Notes: generated by a model from the letters alone, not told the origin. A DNA stretch of 23,030 nucleotides from an uncultured Bacteroidaceae bacterium (GCA_904501945.1 CAJGCU010000026.1:1-23030), one strand, 5' to 3'. Counted from the stretch's first letter, positions 1-8,279 are shown. Numbers and translations are program-made.

Positions 1-1
1 C

Positions 2-160
2 ACACTAGGCATGCCGATGCCTGCAAATGCTATTATGAGAGCTGGAAGGCAGTTTGCTTCACTCAACGTGGCTGCACTGCCTAAGGGAATATATGTTGTA
101 AAAGCGACAACACAAATGGGAGATGAATGCCATATAAAATTGAGCATTAATTCGTATTAA
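2..160 (+). CDS. C-terminal end of a secreted protein, possibly with a type IX sorting tail (partial)
   Basis: An open frame enters from the left edge and stops at 158-160, giving 52 residues. The end contains the pattern LPKGIYVVKATT followed by a short charged stretch and a final hydrophobic strand ending in LSINSY. This resembles the C-terminal sorting domain of Bacteroidota proteins exported by the type IX system (strand, LPkGiYvv, strand, K at the end). The passenger domain lies outside the window, so its function cannot be said. Family assignment rests on this tail only and could be wrong. Confidence 0.5.
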   Translation, partial: TLGMPMPANAIMRAGRQFASLNVAALPKGIYVVKATTQMGDECHIKLSINSY

Positions 161-237
161 AAGTTCATTTTTTTCCAAAAGTGCATTTTCATAAAAAAAT
201 AAACAACATGAAATGATGAAGTATGAATAATTTGTAT

Positions 238-245
238 TACATTTG
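238..245 (+). promoter_or_regulatory. Probable promoter -7 box for galE
   Basis: TACATTTG followed by C matches the Bacteroidota housekeeping consensus TAnnTTTG(C). It lies 82 nt before the galE start codon. No good TTTG -33 element is seen at the expected distance. Confidence 0.5.
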
Positions 246-327
246 CAAAGAAAAATTTTAGAACGGTACTCTTTTTTCATCCTTCTTCATTTCGTGTTAA
301 AAACTAATTATTAAACCGTACACACAC

Positions 328-1362
328 ATGAAAGAAACAATTCTTGTGACCGGAGGAACTGGATTCATCGGTTCACACACAACTGTTGAATTGCAACAAG
401 CGGGCTATGATGTTGTTATAATCGACAATCTCTCTAACTCAAATGCTGCAGTTGTAGATGGTATTGAAAAAATTACAGGCATACGTCCTGCATTTGAGCA
501 GGTGGACCTTAATGACTATGCTGCAACAGAGGCCGTTTTCCAAAAGTATCAGATAAAAGGGTGTATCCATTTCGCAGCATCAAAAGCTGTTGGAGAATCT
601 GTCGAAAAGCCCCTGCTCTACTATCGCAACAATCTCAATTCCCTCATGAACGTGCTTGAGCTCATGACCAAGTATGGAAGCAAAGGAATCATATTCTCAT
701 CATCATGCACCGTTTATGGCCAGCCAACTCCAGAGAATCTGCCCGTAACAGAACAGGCTCCAATTCAGAAAGCATTGTCACCATACGGAAACACCAAGCA
801 GGTGAACGAAGAAATCATTGAAGATTACATTCATTCTGGAGCACCTATCAAGTCTATCATCTTACGTTACTTCAATCCTATTGGCGCACATCCATCAGCA
901 CACATTGGCGAACTGCCTAATGGCGTGCCAATGAATCTTATCCCATTTGTTACACAGACAGCTATCGGCATTCGCAAGCAACTCAAGATTTTTGGTAACG
1001 ACTACAATACCCCTGACAGAACTTGCATTCGTGACTATATCTATGTTGTTGACCTTGCAAAGGCTCACGTAAAGGCGATGCAGCGAGTGCTTGAGCAAGA
1101 GACTGACCCTGTAGAAGTTTTCAACATTGGTACAGGACATGGCTACTCAACCCTCGAAATTGTAGAAAGCTTTGAACGCGCAACAGGCGTAAAACTCCCC
1201 TGGGAGTATGCTCCAAGACGCGAAGGAGACATCGAGGCAATTTGGGGTAATGTAGACAAAGCCAACAAAGTGCTTGGCTGGAGTGCAGACACTCCACTTG
1301 ACGAAATCCTCTCTTCTGCATGGAAGTGGCAGGTAAAACTCCGTGAAGACGGGATTCAGTAA
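328..1362 (+). CDS. galE: UDP-glucose 4-epimerase
   Basis: Interconverts UDP-glucose and UDP-galactose in the cytoplasm (Leloir pathway and supply of UDP-galactose for surface glycans). The 344-residue length is normal for the family. The N-terminal Rossmann motif GGTGFIG is at residues 9-15. The extended SDR catalytic set is visible: SSSCTVYG from residue 124 with S126 in the position of the E. coli catalytic Ser, and YGNTK with Y153 and K157. The C-terminal part has the typical DYIYVVDLAKAH and FNIGTGHGYS motifs. The ATG at 328 sits directly before the Rossmann strand, so the start is secure. It appears to be monocistronic: the next gene is convergent. Confidence 0.96.
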   Translation: MKETILVTGGTGFIGSHTTVELQQAGYDVVIIDNLSNSNAAVVDGIEKITGIRPAFEQVDLNDYAATEAVFQKYQIKGCIHFAASKAVGESVEKPLLYYRNNLNSLMNVLELMTKYGSKGIIFSSSCTVYGQPTPENLPVTEQAPIQKALSPYGNTKQVNEEIIEDYIHSGAPIKSIILRYFNPIGAHPSAHIGELPNGVPMNLIPFVTQTAIGIRKQLKIFGNDYNTPDRTCIRDYIYVVDLAKAHVKAMQRVLEQETDPVEVFNIGTGHGYSTLEIVESFERATGVKLPWEYAPRREGDIEAIWGNVDKANKVLGWSADTPLDEILSSAWKWQVKLREDGIQ

Positions 1363-1410
1363 AAATACAAAAAAGCAACGACTTTGTATACATTATAACA
1401 TATAAACAAT

Positions 1411-1438
1411 AACGTTTTGGTCGTGTACCAAATTCGTT
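1411..1438 (+). terminator. Weak candidate terminator after galE
   Basis: TTTGGT (1416-1421) pairs with ACCAAA (1427-1432), and AACG (1411-1414) with CGTT (1435-1438) across a small internal loop. A T-rich stretch follows (1445-1470). The stem is short, so this is tentative. Confidence 0.3.
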
Positions 1439-1597
1439 AATCGTGTTTTATTTTGTGTTTGTGTTGTGGCTATTCTTTTTCGAGAGAAAGGGGGTAGCCC
1501 ATTTTTATGCCCAAGAAAGAATAATTGAATATAGAAAGATAATCCAAGTTGGATTGGGTGAATAAACACAGACATGATGAGATAGCCTTTAAATTGA

Positions 1598-1631
1598 TGT
1601 GCCCCACAGCGATATATCGTTGTGGGGCACA
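1598..1631. terminator. Hairpin between convergent galE and the OmpH-like gene
   Basis: Arms TGTGCCCCACA (1598-1608) and TGTGGGGCACA (1621-1631) are perfect inverted repeats, and the inner CGATATATCG (1610-1619) is itself self-complementary, so the stem can extend almost fully. It begins 20 nt after the minus-strand stop codon at 1652. It most likely ends the minus-strand transcript and may act in both directions. The T tract is poor. Confidence 0.65.
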
Positions 1632-1651
1632 CATCTGTTTTGAGAAATCTC

Positions 1652-2278
1652 TTATTTCTTCTCTTCTTTCTTTGCGTTTGCAATCTCGTAACGCTTGTTC
1701 AATCCTTTAACCACCTCATCTGTAATGTCATATGCTTCGTTTGCATAAAGCACATTGTCAATGCCTGATGATTTGCAGAGGATGAAATCATATCCTTTTG
1801 CTTTTGCGTATGACTTTGTAAAGCTCTGAATAGTGTCAGTAAGTTCCTGGAACTCTTTCTGATACTCTTCCTGCAATGAATTGCTCAAACGAATCTGAAG
1901 TTCTTCCAAATCCTGCTGCAGCTTTGCGAGACGAGCCTGCTCTGCTTCAAACTGCTGCTGTGTGAACTGATTGCTCTGATACTTTCTGTTGAACTCTTGC
2001 ATCTGGTTCTGGAAGCTCTTGCCTTTTGCATTGATTGTAGATTCTGCATTGGCGCGTTTCTGGATGAACTCTTCTTCCAAATCTCTGCACTTCTGATACT
2101 GTGAAGTTAACGTGTCTATGAGCACAAAAGCAATCTTATAGCTTGGCTCCTTCTCTGCAACAGTTTCAGCAGCAGCCTCCGCAGAGGCGTTCTCTTTTGC
2201 ATCGTTGCATGATGTAATGACTGCAGCAGCTGCAATCATCATAAGTCCGCTCAGGACAAGTGTTGTAATTTTCTTCAT
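1652..2278 (-). CDS. OmpH/Skp-family periplasmic chaperone-like lipoprotein
   Basis: A 208-residue protein with an N-terminal hydrophobic segment ending in the lipobox VITSC (C24), so it should be lipid-anchored. An acidic/alanine linker (about residues 25-45) follows, then a strand (YKIAFVLIDTL) and a long Gln/Glu/Lys-rich coiled coil (about 60-150), then a C-terminal part with KAKGYDFILCKSSGIDNVLYANEAYDIT. That layout is the OmpH/Skp family, which holds outer-membrane proteins in the periplasm. Classical Skp is soluble; lipid anchoring is the difference here. The gene follows the small membrane-protein gene upstream by 17 nt, so the two are probably one operon. The family call is firm; the client is unknown. 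Confidence 0.85.
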   Translation of the reverse strand: MKKITTLVLSGLMMIAAAAVITSCNDAKENASAEAAAETVAEKEPSYKIAFVLIDTLTSQYQKCRDLEEEFIQKRANAESTINAKGKSFQNQMQEFNRKYQSNQFTQQQFEAEQARLAKLQQDLEELQIRLSNSLQEEYQKEFQELTDTIQSFTKSYAKAKGYDFILCKSSGIDNVLYANEAYDITDEVVKGLNKRYEIANAKKEEKK

Positions 2279-2295
2279 ATTATATAAAAGTTTGT

Positions 2296-2499
2296 TTATT
2301 CCTTTACTGCCAAGGGCGACTGATGACGCATGGCATAATCCTGACTTTGTACACAGGTAATCCCCCTGTCGCGCATTGCTTTTGATTGACTCACATGTGT
2401 CTTGACGAAGCGTCCGTTCTTCTTGAACACCAATCTAACACACAGAAAAAGCATCGCTATGCCGACAATTATAATAGAAAAAATAAATAGTTTCAACAT
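2296..2499 (-). CDS. Small conserved single-pass membrane protein
   Basis: A 67-residue protein: one hydrophobic segment (about residues 3-23, MLKLFIFSIIIVGIAMLFLC) followed by a basic cytoplasmic-looking tail with GRFVKTHVSQSKAMRDRGITC and QSQDYAMR. I recall short proteins with this N-terminal anchor and a GRF..THVS..KAMR.RGI.C.QSQD tail as common, uncharacterised Bacteroidales proteins; this is from memory, not a search. It is the first gene of a two-gene operon with the OmpH-like lipoprotein. A consensus promoter box lies 30 nt upstream. Function is unknown; the context suggests an envelope role. Confidence 0.75.
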   Translation of the reverse strand: MLKLFIFSIIIVGIAMLFLCVRLVFKKNGRFVKTHVSQSKAMRDRGITCVQSQDYAMRHQSPLAVKE

Positions 2500-2529
2500 T
2501 ATTCACTAACTTTGTAGTCAAATTGGTTA

Positions 2530-2537
2530 CAAAGATA
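2530..2537 (-). promoter_or_regulatory. Promoter -7 box for the small membrane protein / OmpH-like operon
   Basis: On the minus strand TATCTTTG matches TAnnTTTG exactly and lies 30 nt before the start codon at 2499. No strong -33 element is visible. Confidence 0.55.
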
Positions 2538-2629
2538 GGTGTTAAAATGTTTGTAATTAAACGAATTCTCTTTTTTTTAACCTTATTTAGTACAAAAAAT
2601 GCCATTTTGACAATTTTATCACATTTTTC

Positions 2630-2971
2630 ATGAATAATACAGAACAGCAGACATATCCAAAAGGGTTCTTTCCTGTGCATATCAGCATTTGCGAAAACAC
2701 GTATCCAAAAGAATCGACAGCCGATGATGCCACATGCCACAAGATTGACATTAAGCTACTCGTCGACCGCTTTATCCTTTTAGCAAAAGAAAAATACGAT
2801 TTACACATCATTTCCAATTCCCATATCTCCAGGACCAATCAGGCAGAAGCAACCATCGCTATCCCCTTCCCCGACAGAGAAAATATCCGAATAGACTTCA
2901 ACATCTTTGCCAGCGAAATGGAAGACGAAGGCTACCACAGTCTCTACTTTCACATGGAAAGTGCATTCTGA
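2630..2971 (+). CDS. Hypothetical protein, 113 residues
   Basis: I do not recognise this protein. It has no signal peptide and no membrane segment. It is slightly acidic with two Cys near the N-terminus and alternating polar/hydrophobic strands in the second half (IDIKLLVDRFILLAKEKYDL, EATIAIPF, IRIDFNIFA). This reads as a small folded cytoplasmic domain. Third-position composition resembles the neighbouring genes, which favours a real gene. It is divergent from the small membrane protein across 130 nt and stands alone before the prs promoter region. No consensus promoter was found for it. Confidence 0.6.
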   Translation: MNNTEQQTYPKGFFPVHISICENTYPKESTADDATCHKIDIKLLVDRFILLAKEKYDLHIISNSHISRTNQAEATIAIPFPDRENIRIDFNIFASEMEDEGYHSLYFHMESAF

Positions 2972-3044
2972 TCATGCACACATCAAACACGAGGCACATC
3001 ATCAATCCGACTGCGCTTCTTCGTTTCACTTTTTTATAGATTAG

Positions 3045-3140
3045 GCCTTTGCCCTTCATTGCTATTACGTTGCACCCTTCATCATAATTACGTTATACTC
3101 GGCATCGTAATTATGACGACGGGGGCAATGTTTCAAAGGC
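3045..3140 (+). repeat. Degenerate 23-bp tandem repeat array within a long imperfect hairpin
   Basis: This fills most of the 389-nt gap before prs. Three units of 22-23 nt start at 3063, 3085 and 3108, each opening with TA(A)TTA(C/T)G. Units 2 and 3 create a perfect 11-bp inverted repeat, TCATAATTACG (3082-3092) and CGTAATTATGA (3106-3116). Further outside, CATTGC (3057-3062) pairs with GCAATG (3125-3130), and GCCTTTG (3045-3051) with CAAAGGC (3134-3140). A diverged relative lies at 14944-15012 on the other strand. No open frame explains it. Confidence 0.6.
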
Positions 3141-3283
3141 TGTTTCCATACACTAATCATATATGAAAGTTCGACATTGTGCCCCAAAAGCAAGATGCAC
3201 AATGCACAACTAGAACGCGGTTTACATCCTTTTATCGTTGGGAATTAGAAAAAACAAATGAACAAAGAAAATATATTTGTTTT

Positions 3284-3318
3284 TTTGTTCACTTACTCGA
3301 ATTTTCTTACTACCTTTG
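3284..3318 (+). promoter_or_regulatory. Probable promoter of prs
   Basis: TACCTTTG followed by C (3311-3318) is a perfect -7 box, 42 nt before the prs start. A TTTG (3284-3287) lies upstream with a 23-nt spacer, slightly longer than the usual 19-21. Confidence 0.65.
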
Positions 3319-3360
3319 CAGTAAATTTAACCTATCAATTCTCTAAATAGTTAGAAAATC

Positions 3361-4299
3361 ATGAGTGAAGCAAGACCATTCAAGGTATTTTCAGGTACAA
3401 AGACAAGGCATTTAGCAGAACAAATCTGTGAAAGTTTGAATTGCCCTCTTGGCAACATGATTATCACCCATTTCGCCGATGGTGAATTCGCTGTCTCCTT
3501 CGAAGAGTCTATTCGCGGATACGATGTATTCCTCGTTCAATCCACTTTTCCAAACAGCGACAATCTCATGGAACTGCTGCTGATGATTGATGCAGCTAAG
3601 CGTGCCAGCGCACGAAGCATCATTGCAGTTATTCCTTATTTCGGATGGGCACGACAGGATCGCAAGGACAAGCCAAGAGTAAGCATTGGCGCCAAGCTTG
3701 TTGCAGACCTTTTAAGCGTTGCGGGCATCGACCGTCTCATTACAATGGACTTGCATGCCGACCAGATTCAAGGCTTCTTCAACGTACCAGTAGATCACCT
3801 CTATGGCTCACTTGTTGAAATTCCTTATGTAGAGTCTCTCCATCTTGACGATTTGGTTATCGCAACACCTGACGTAGGCGGAGCTAAACGTGCTGGACTT
3901 TTCGCCAAGAAGCTTCATGCTCCACTCGTTTTGTGCAACAAGACACGTTCGCGTGCCAATGTAGTAGAATCCATCCAAATCATCGGTGACGTAGAGGGCA
4001 AGGATGTTGTGCTCGTTGACGACATCGTAGATACAGCAGGAACAATCACACGCGCTGCCAATGAGATGCTTAAAGCAGGCGCAAAGAGCGTAAGAGCCGT
4101 AGCAAGCCATTGCGTCATGAGCGACCCTGCATGCGACCGAGTAATGGAATCAAGCCTGACAGAAATCGTTTTCACCGACTCTATTCCATACAAGAAAGAC
4201 TGTCCAAAGCTGAAACAGCTCTCTATCGCAGAAATGTTTGCCCGCGCAATCCGTGCCGTTTCTGAAGAAAAAAGCGTCAGTGAAGAATTCAACTTCTAA
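3361..4299 (+). CDS. prs: Ribose-phosphate pyrophosphokinase
   Basis: Makes PRPP from ribose 5-phosphate and ATP, the entry point to purine, pyrimidine, NAD, His and Trp synthesis, in the cytoplasm. The 312-residue length is typical for class I enzymes. Diagnostic motifs are in order: FADGE (38-42), the ATP/flexible-loop region GWARQDRKDKPR (95-106), the signature MDLHADQIQGFF (129-140) and the PRPP-binding loop DDIVDTAGT (220-228). Both type I phosphoribosyltransferase-fold halves are complete. It has its own promoter and is followed by an 82-bp inverted-repeat element before the next gene. Confidence 0.97.
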   Translation: MSEARPFKVFSGTKTRHLAEQICESLNCPLGNMIITHFADGEFAVSFEESIRGYDVFLVQSTFPNSDNLMELLLMIDAAKRASARSIIAVIPYFGWARQDRKDKPRVSIGAKLVADLLSVAGIDRLITMDLHADQIQGFFNVPVDHLYGSLVEIPYVESLHLDDLVIATPDVGGAKRAGLFAKKLHAPLVLCNKTRSRANVVESIQIIGDVEGKDVVLVDDIVDTAGTITRAANEMLKAGAKSVRAVASHCVMSDPACDRVMESSLTEIVFTDSIPYKKDCPKLKQLSIAEMFARAIRAVSEEKSVSEEFNF

Positions 4300-4307
4300 T
4301 TTAATTC

Positions 4308-4389
4308 ATAATGTATAATCATGGAAAGGCTCAAGAATTAAAAGTTCCCAACTCTAAAAAAGCCACGCGCATCCATGATTATACATTAT
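4308..4389. repeat. 17-bp perfect inverted repeat around a 48-nt spacer
   Basis: ATAATGTATAATCATGG (4308-4324) and its exact complement CCATGATTATACATTAT (4373-4389) flank 48 nt with no open frame. The element fills nearly all of the gap between prs and the nucleotidyltransferase. It could form a long-stem hairpin in the mRNA or be a small palindromic insertion. A T run directly after the stem is absent, so it is a poor intrinsic terminator. Confidence 0.7.
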
Positions 4390-4409
4390 CTATTTAAATT
4401 AATACGACC

Positions 4410-5102
4410 ATGAACTTTGCCATATTAGCAGCAGGAGAAGGTTCACGACTGGCACAAGAAGGAGTCGAACTGCCCAAGCCTTTGGTCAAGATAAACGGTG
4501 AAGCAATGATTGACCGGCTTATACGCATTTTCAACGACTGCAAGGCCAATTCCATTTTCATCATCACCAACAATCTCACGCCACTAACCCAGTCTCATCT
4601 CAGAAAGCTGCAAGAAGCCGACAAAAAAATCCAACTCATTGTAAAAACAACAGAATCATCTATGCACAGTTTTTACGAATTGAGAAAGATAATGGGAAAC
4701 GGGAAATTCTGCCTCACTACTGTAGACACGATTTTCCGTGAAAATGAATTCAAAGAGTACATCCAAATTTGGGAAAACTCTAACAGCGATGGCATTATGG
4801 CCGTGACTGACTATATAGACGACGAGAAGCCTCTTTACATCTCTACGGACAAAGAGCTTACCATAACAGGATTTCACGATGAGCAGCCACAAAAGTATAT
4901 CTCAGGCGGAATATACAGCTTAGACGAAAAGTCATTTGCCATCATAGACAAATGCATAGAAGAAGGCCAATCAAGAATGCGCAACTTCCAACGACAGCTC
5001 GTCAAAGAAGGACTCAAACTGCAAGCATACCCATTCAGCAAAATTCTTGATGTTGACCACGCATCAGACATTCAGAAAGCAGAAGAATTTTTATCTTCAT
5101 AA
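4410..5102 (+). CDS. Nucleotidyltransferase (sugar-nucleotide pyrophosphorylase type)
   Basis: A 230-residue GT-A-like NTP transferase. Visible motifs are the nucleotide-binding loop LAAGEGSRL (6-14), PKPLVKING (22-30), TVDTIF with a candidate metal/sugar-binding Asp (D106) and the C-terminal metal motif DVDHASDI (D214, D216). These motifs fit enzymes that join an NTP to a sugar 1-phosphate or similar phosphorylated substrate. Neither the nucleotide nor the sugar can be read from the sequence. It has no left-handed beta-helix acyltransferase extension, so it is not a full GlmU. It is followed after 48 nt by the GH43 gene, but no shared pathway is evident. Confidence 0.8.
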   Translation: MNFAILAAGEGSRLAQEGVELPKPLVKINGEAMIDRLIRIFNDCKANSIFIITNNLTPLTQSHLRKLQEADKKIQLIVKTTESSMHSFYELRKIMGNGKFCLTTVDTIFRENEFKEYIQIWENSNSDGIMAVTDYIDDEKPLYISTDKELTITGFHDEQPQKYISGGIYSLDEKSFAIIDKCIEEGQSRMRNFQRQLVKEGLKLQAYPFSKILDVDHASDIQKAEEFLSS

Positions 5103-5150
5103 AGAAAGAAATAAACACAATCATAAATTTACACCAAAAACCTAACACTT

Positions 5151-7133
5151 ATGAACAACAAGTTTTTATTAGCAACTCTCATCTGTGCATCTCTTGCAAC
5201 GTCTGCATTTGCTGACAAAAAAGAAACAAAACAGGAAAGCACAAATGACCCTAACGCTATGGTTGCATACCTGTTCACTTACTTCAACAGCAATGACCCA
5301 AAAGATGAACAGATTTGCTATGCAATCTCTGACGACGGCTATAACTTCACTCCGCTAAACCACGGAAATCCAGTCATTTCATCTGACACTATCGCACTTA
5401 CACAATGCGTACGCGACCCACACATTCTCCGCTGTGAAGATGGAAAAGGATTCTACATGGTGGCAACTGACATGAGATCTGCCTACGGATGGTCAAGCAA
5501 TAGAGGTATGGTTCTGCTCAAATCCAAAGACCTCATCAATTGGGAACACTCTACCGTCAACTTCCCTACTCGCTACACCAAAGAATGGAAAAACGTCATC
5601 CGTGTATGGGCACCAGAAACCATCTACGACAAAAAAGCCGGCAAATACATGGTATTCTACTCCTTAAGAACCAGTGACCCAGGCAGTTTCGATAAAATCT
5701 ACTATCAGTATGCAAACGAAGATTTTACCGACTTGGAAGGCGAACCAAAATGGCTTTTCGACGCAGGCAATGCAACTATCGACGGAGACATTGTTTACAA
5801 CGAAAACGACCAGCTTTACCACCTCTTCTACAAGCAAGAAGCAGGCCGTGGAATTTATCAAGCTGTCGCAAAGAATCTGACTGACAGATGGAGAATGCTG
5901 GATGGCAATGTAGAACAAACGAAAGAAGCTGTAGAAGGCGTTGGCGTTTGCAAGGCTATTGATGGAAAATCATGGATTATCATGTATGACTGCTACGGAA
6001 GCGGATATTACCAATTCTGCAAATCAACAGACCTCAAAACATTTGAGTTTGTACAGAATACTGAGACAAAAGGCAAATTCACCCCACGTCACGGCACGAT
6101 GATTCCTATCACGCAAGCAGAGAAAGACCGTTTGCTGAAAGAATTTGGCAACCACAACCAGCCAGTAATCCCAGGATTCCATGCTGACCCAGAAATCATG
6201 TATTCTAACAAAACAAAGAAATACTACATCTACAGCACAACAGATGGAACTCCTGGATGGGGAGGTTATGATTTCAGCGTATTTTCCTCAGAAGACCTCG
6301 TGAACTGGAAAGACGAAGGCAAGATGCTTGATGTGAAAAGCAACCAAGTGAAATGGGCAAATGGCAATGCTTGGGCACCATGCATCATCGAGCGCAAGCA
6401 GAAGGACGGTTCGTACAAATACTACTTCTACTATTCAGCACACGACACCCGCCGTGGATTTAACCGCAAATCTATCGGATGTGCCATCAGCGATTCGCCA
6501 ACAGGACCATTTGTTGATTGCGGGCAGCCAGTGGTTGACCAGCTTCCTGCCGGACAGAACCATGGACAGCAAATTGACGTGGATGTGTTCCAAGACCCTA
6601 AGTCAAAGAAGTTCTACCTTTACTGGGGCAATGGATACATGGCAGGAGCAGAGCTGAACGACGACATGATCAGCATCAAGAAAGAAACAGAAAAACTCAT
6701 GACTCCTAAAGGCGGAAACTTGCAGACATGGGCTTATCGCGAAGCTCCATACGTTATCTACCGCAAAGGAACTTACTACTTCATGTGGTCTGTTGACGAC
6801 ACAGGTTCTCCTAACTACCACGTATGTTACGGCACAAGCAAATCCCCATTAGGCGACATCGTGATAGACGAGAATAACTACCGTGTCATCGAGCAAGTAC
6901 CTGAAGATAAGATTTATGGAACTGCTCACAATTCAGTTCTCCAGATTCCAGGCAAAGATGAATGGTACATTTGCTACCATCGCATCAACAAAAACTATGT
7001 GGACAGAAAATTCGGTGGAGGCGTACCAGGTACCCACCGCGAAGTTTGTATCGACAAGATGACTTTCGACAAGAAAGGCAATATCATCCCAGTCAAGCCT
7101 ACGCTCAACGGTCCAGAACCTCTCAAAAAATAA
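5151..7133 (+). CDS. Secreted glycoside hydrolase with two family 43 beta-propeller domains
   Basis: Residues 1-21 form a signal peptide (hydrophobic core, then ATSAFA before D22), so the enzyme is exported. Two GH43-like five-bladed propellers follow. Domain 1 (about 35-325) has VRDPHIL (D89), the IDGD strand (D211/D213) and a candidate acid E262. Domain 2 (about 335-655) has FHADPEI (D346), QIDVDVF (D477 or D479), YREAPY (E531) and the late WYICYHR strand. GH43 enzymes cleave arabinose- or xylose-containing plant glycans, sometimes galactans. The specificity of this one is not readable. At 660 residues it is about twice the length of a single-domain enzyme. No SusC/SusD pair or regulator is adjacent, so this is not a typical polysaccharide utilisation locus. 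Agmatine deiminase starts 21 nt downstream. Confidence 0.88.
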   Translation: MNNKFLLATLICASLATSAFADKKETKQESTNDPNAMVAYLFTYFNSNDPKDEQICYAISDDGYNFTPLNHGNPVISSDTIALTQCVRDPHILRCEDGKGFYMVATDMRSAYGWSSNRGMVLLKSKDLINWEHSTVNFPTRYTKEWKNVIRVWAPETIYDKKAGKYMVFYSLRTSDPGSFDKIYYQYANEDFTDLEGEPKWLFDAGNATIDGDIVYNENDQLYHLFYKQEAGRGIYQAVAKNLTDRWRMLDGNVEQTKEAVEGVGVCKAIDGKSWIIMYDCYGSGYYQFCKSTDLKTFEFVQNTETKGKFTPRHGTMIPITQAEKDRLLKEFGNHNQPVIPGFHADPEIMYSNKTKKYYIYSTTDGTPGWGGYDFSVFSSEDLVNWKDEGKMLDVKSNQVKWANGNAWAPCIIERKQKDGSYKYYFYYSAHDTRRGFNRKSIGCAISDSPTGPFVDCGQPVVDQLPAGQNHGQQIDVDVFQDPKSKKFYLYWGNGYMAGAELNDDMISIKKETEKLMTPKGGNLQTWAYREAPYVIYRKGTYYFMWSVDDTGSPNYHVCYGTSKSPLGDIVIDENNYRVIEQVPEDKIYGTAHNSVLQIPGKDEWYICYHRINKNYVDRKFGGGVPGTHREVCIDKMTFDKKGNIIPVKPTLNGPEPLKK

Positions 7134-7154
7134 AATTCCCACATTATTATATAT

Positions 7155-8201
7155 ATGTATCTACCATCAGAGTGGCATCAGCAAGCATTTGTGCAATTAA
7201 CGTGGCCTCACAAAGACACGGATTGGGCACCAGTACTTGCTGATGCCATTGACTGTTTCTGCGAAATAGCAAGACAAATAACGAGATTCGAACCACTTTG
7301 GATTATAGCACAGCATCCAGAAGAAGCACAAAAAGAACTGGAAAATCACAAGGTTTGTCTTGACAATATCACATTCCTTCCATGTGACACCAACGACACG
7401 TGGGCACGCGACCATGGCTTCATCACTTGCATTGATGCCCCAAACAGAAAGGTAATTCTCAACGATTTCCAATTCAATGGATGGGGATTGAAATTTGCAG
7501 CCAACAACGACAATCAAATCAACAAAACCATCTTCCCTCAAATCAAAAGTTTTTACCAAAACTACAACATAGAGGCTAAATACAAGAATTTGCTTCACTT
7601 CGTATTCGAAGGAGGAAGCATAGAAAGCGATGGTGAAGGAAGTTTGATGGTTACAACAAGCTGTCTTCTTTCCGAGAACAGGAATAACACTATGTCTCAA
7701 GAAGATATAGAAGATTACCTGAAGCAATGCTTTCATGCAGAAAGGATATTTTGGATACAACATTCTTGGCTGGCAGGCGATGACACAGACGGACACATAG
7801 ACACTGTTGCAAGATTTTGTTCCCCCACTTCAATTGCTTATGTAAAATGTTATGAGGAAAACGACGAGCATTATGCTGAATTGCAAGCAATGGAAAAAGA
7901 GCTATTAGCACTTCGTACAGCCGACGGGAAGCCATACACACTATATCCTCTTCCTCTGCCAGATGCTTGTTACGACACGGAGGGAGAAAGATTACCAGCA
8001 ACACATGCTAATTTCCTTATCATAAACGGAGCCGTTCTTGTTCCCACCTACAATCAACCCGAAAAAGACGAAATGGCTCTTACTCAACTTCAACAAGCAT
8101 TTCCAGACAGAGAAATCATAGGCATCGATTGCAATGTTCTCATCATCCAGCATGGCTCACTACATTGTTCAACGATGCAATACCCAGCACTGCCTGCATA
8201 A
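7155..8201 (+). CDS. aguA: Agmatine deiminase (peptidyl-arginine deiminase family)
   Basis: Likely converts agmatine to N-carbamoylputrescine plus ammonia, a step from arginine to putrescine. The 348-residue protein has the family's pentein motifs: WPHKDTDW near the start, DTWARDHG (81-88), EGGSIESDG (152-160), GDDTDGHID with H214, and the C-terminal nucleophile motif HGSLHCST with C338. The usual partner aguB (N-carbamoylputrescine amidase) is not in the window. It follows the GH43 gene by 21 nt and could be read through from it. No signal peptide is present, which argues against a secreted protein-arginine deiminase. Confidence 0.88.
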   Translation: MYLPSEWHQQAFVQLTWPHKDTDWAPVLADAIDCFCEIARQITRFEPLWIIAQHPEEAQKELENHKVCLDNITFLPCDTNDTWARDHGFITCIDAPNRKVILNDFQFNGWGLKFAANNDNQINKTIFPQIKSFYQNYNIEAKYKNLLHFVFEGGSIESDGEGSLMVTTSCLLSENRNNTMSQEDIEDYLKQCFHAERIFWIQHSWLAGDDTDGHIDTVARFCSPTSIAYVKCYEENDEHYAELQAMEKELLALRTADGKPYTLYPLPLPDACYDTEGERLPATHANFLIINGAVLVPTYNQPEKDEMALTQLQQAFPDREIIGIDCNVLIIQHGSLHCSTMQYPALPA

Positions 8202-8252
8202 TATTTCAATCACCGTTTGCAGAATACTACACACATAGTGATTGAAATATTA
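8199..8252. repeat. 15-bp inverted repeat overlapping the aguA stop codon
   Basis: TAATATTTCAATCAC (8199-8213) and its exact complement (8238-8252) flank 24 nt. The left arm begins with the aguA stop codon. It may protect or end the 3' end of the transcript. No T tract follows. Confidence 0.6.
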
Positions 8253-8279
8253 CGTAGACAGTGAACACGTAGCGTAAAT

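Noticed and set aside
4308..4389. Invertible promoter flanked by inverted repeats
   Set aside because: The 48-nt spacer has no TAnnTTTG box in either orientation, and no invertase gene is near.
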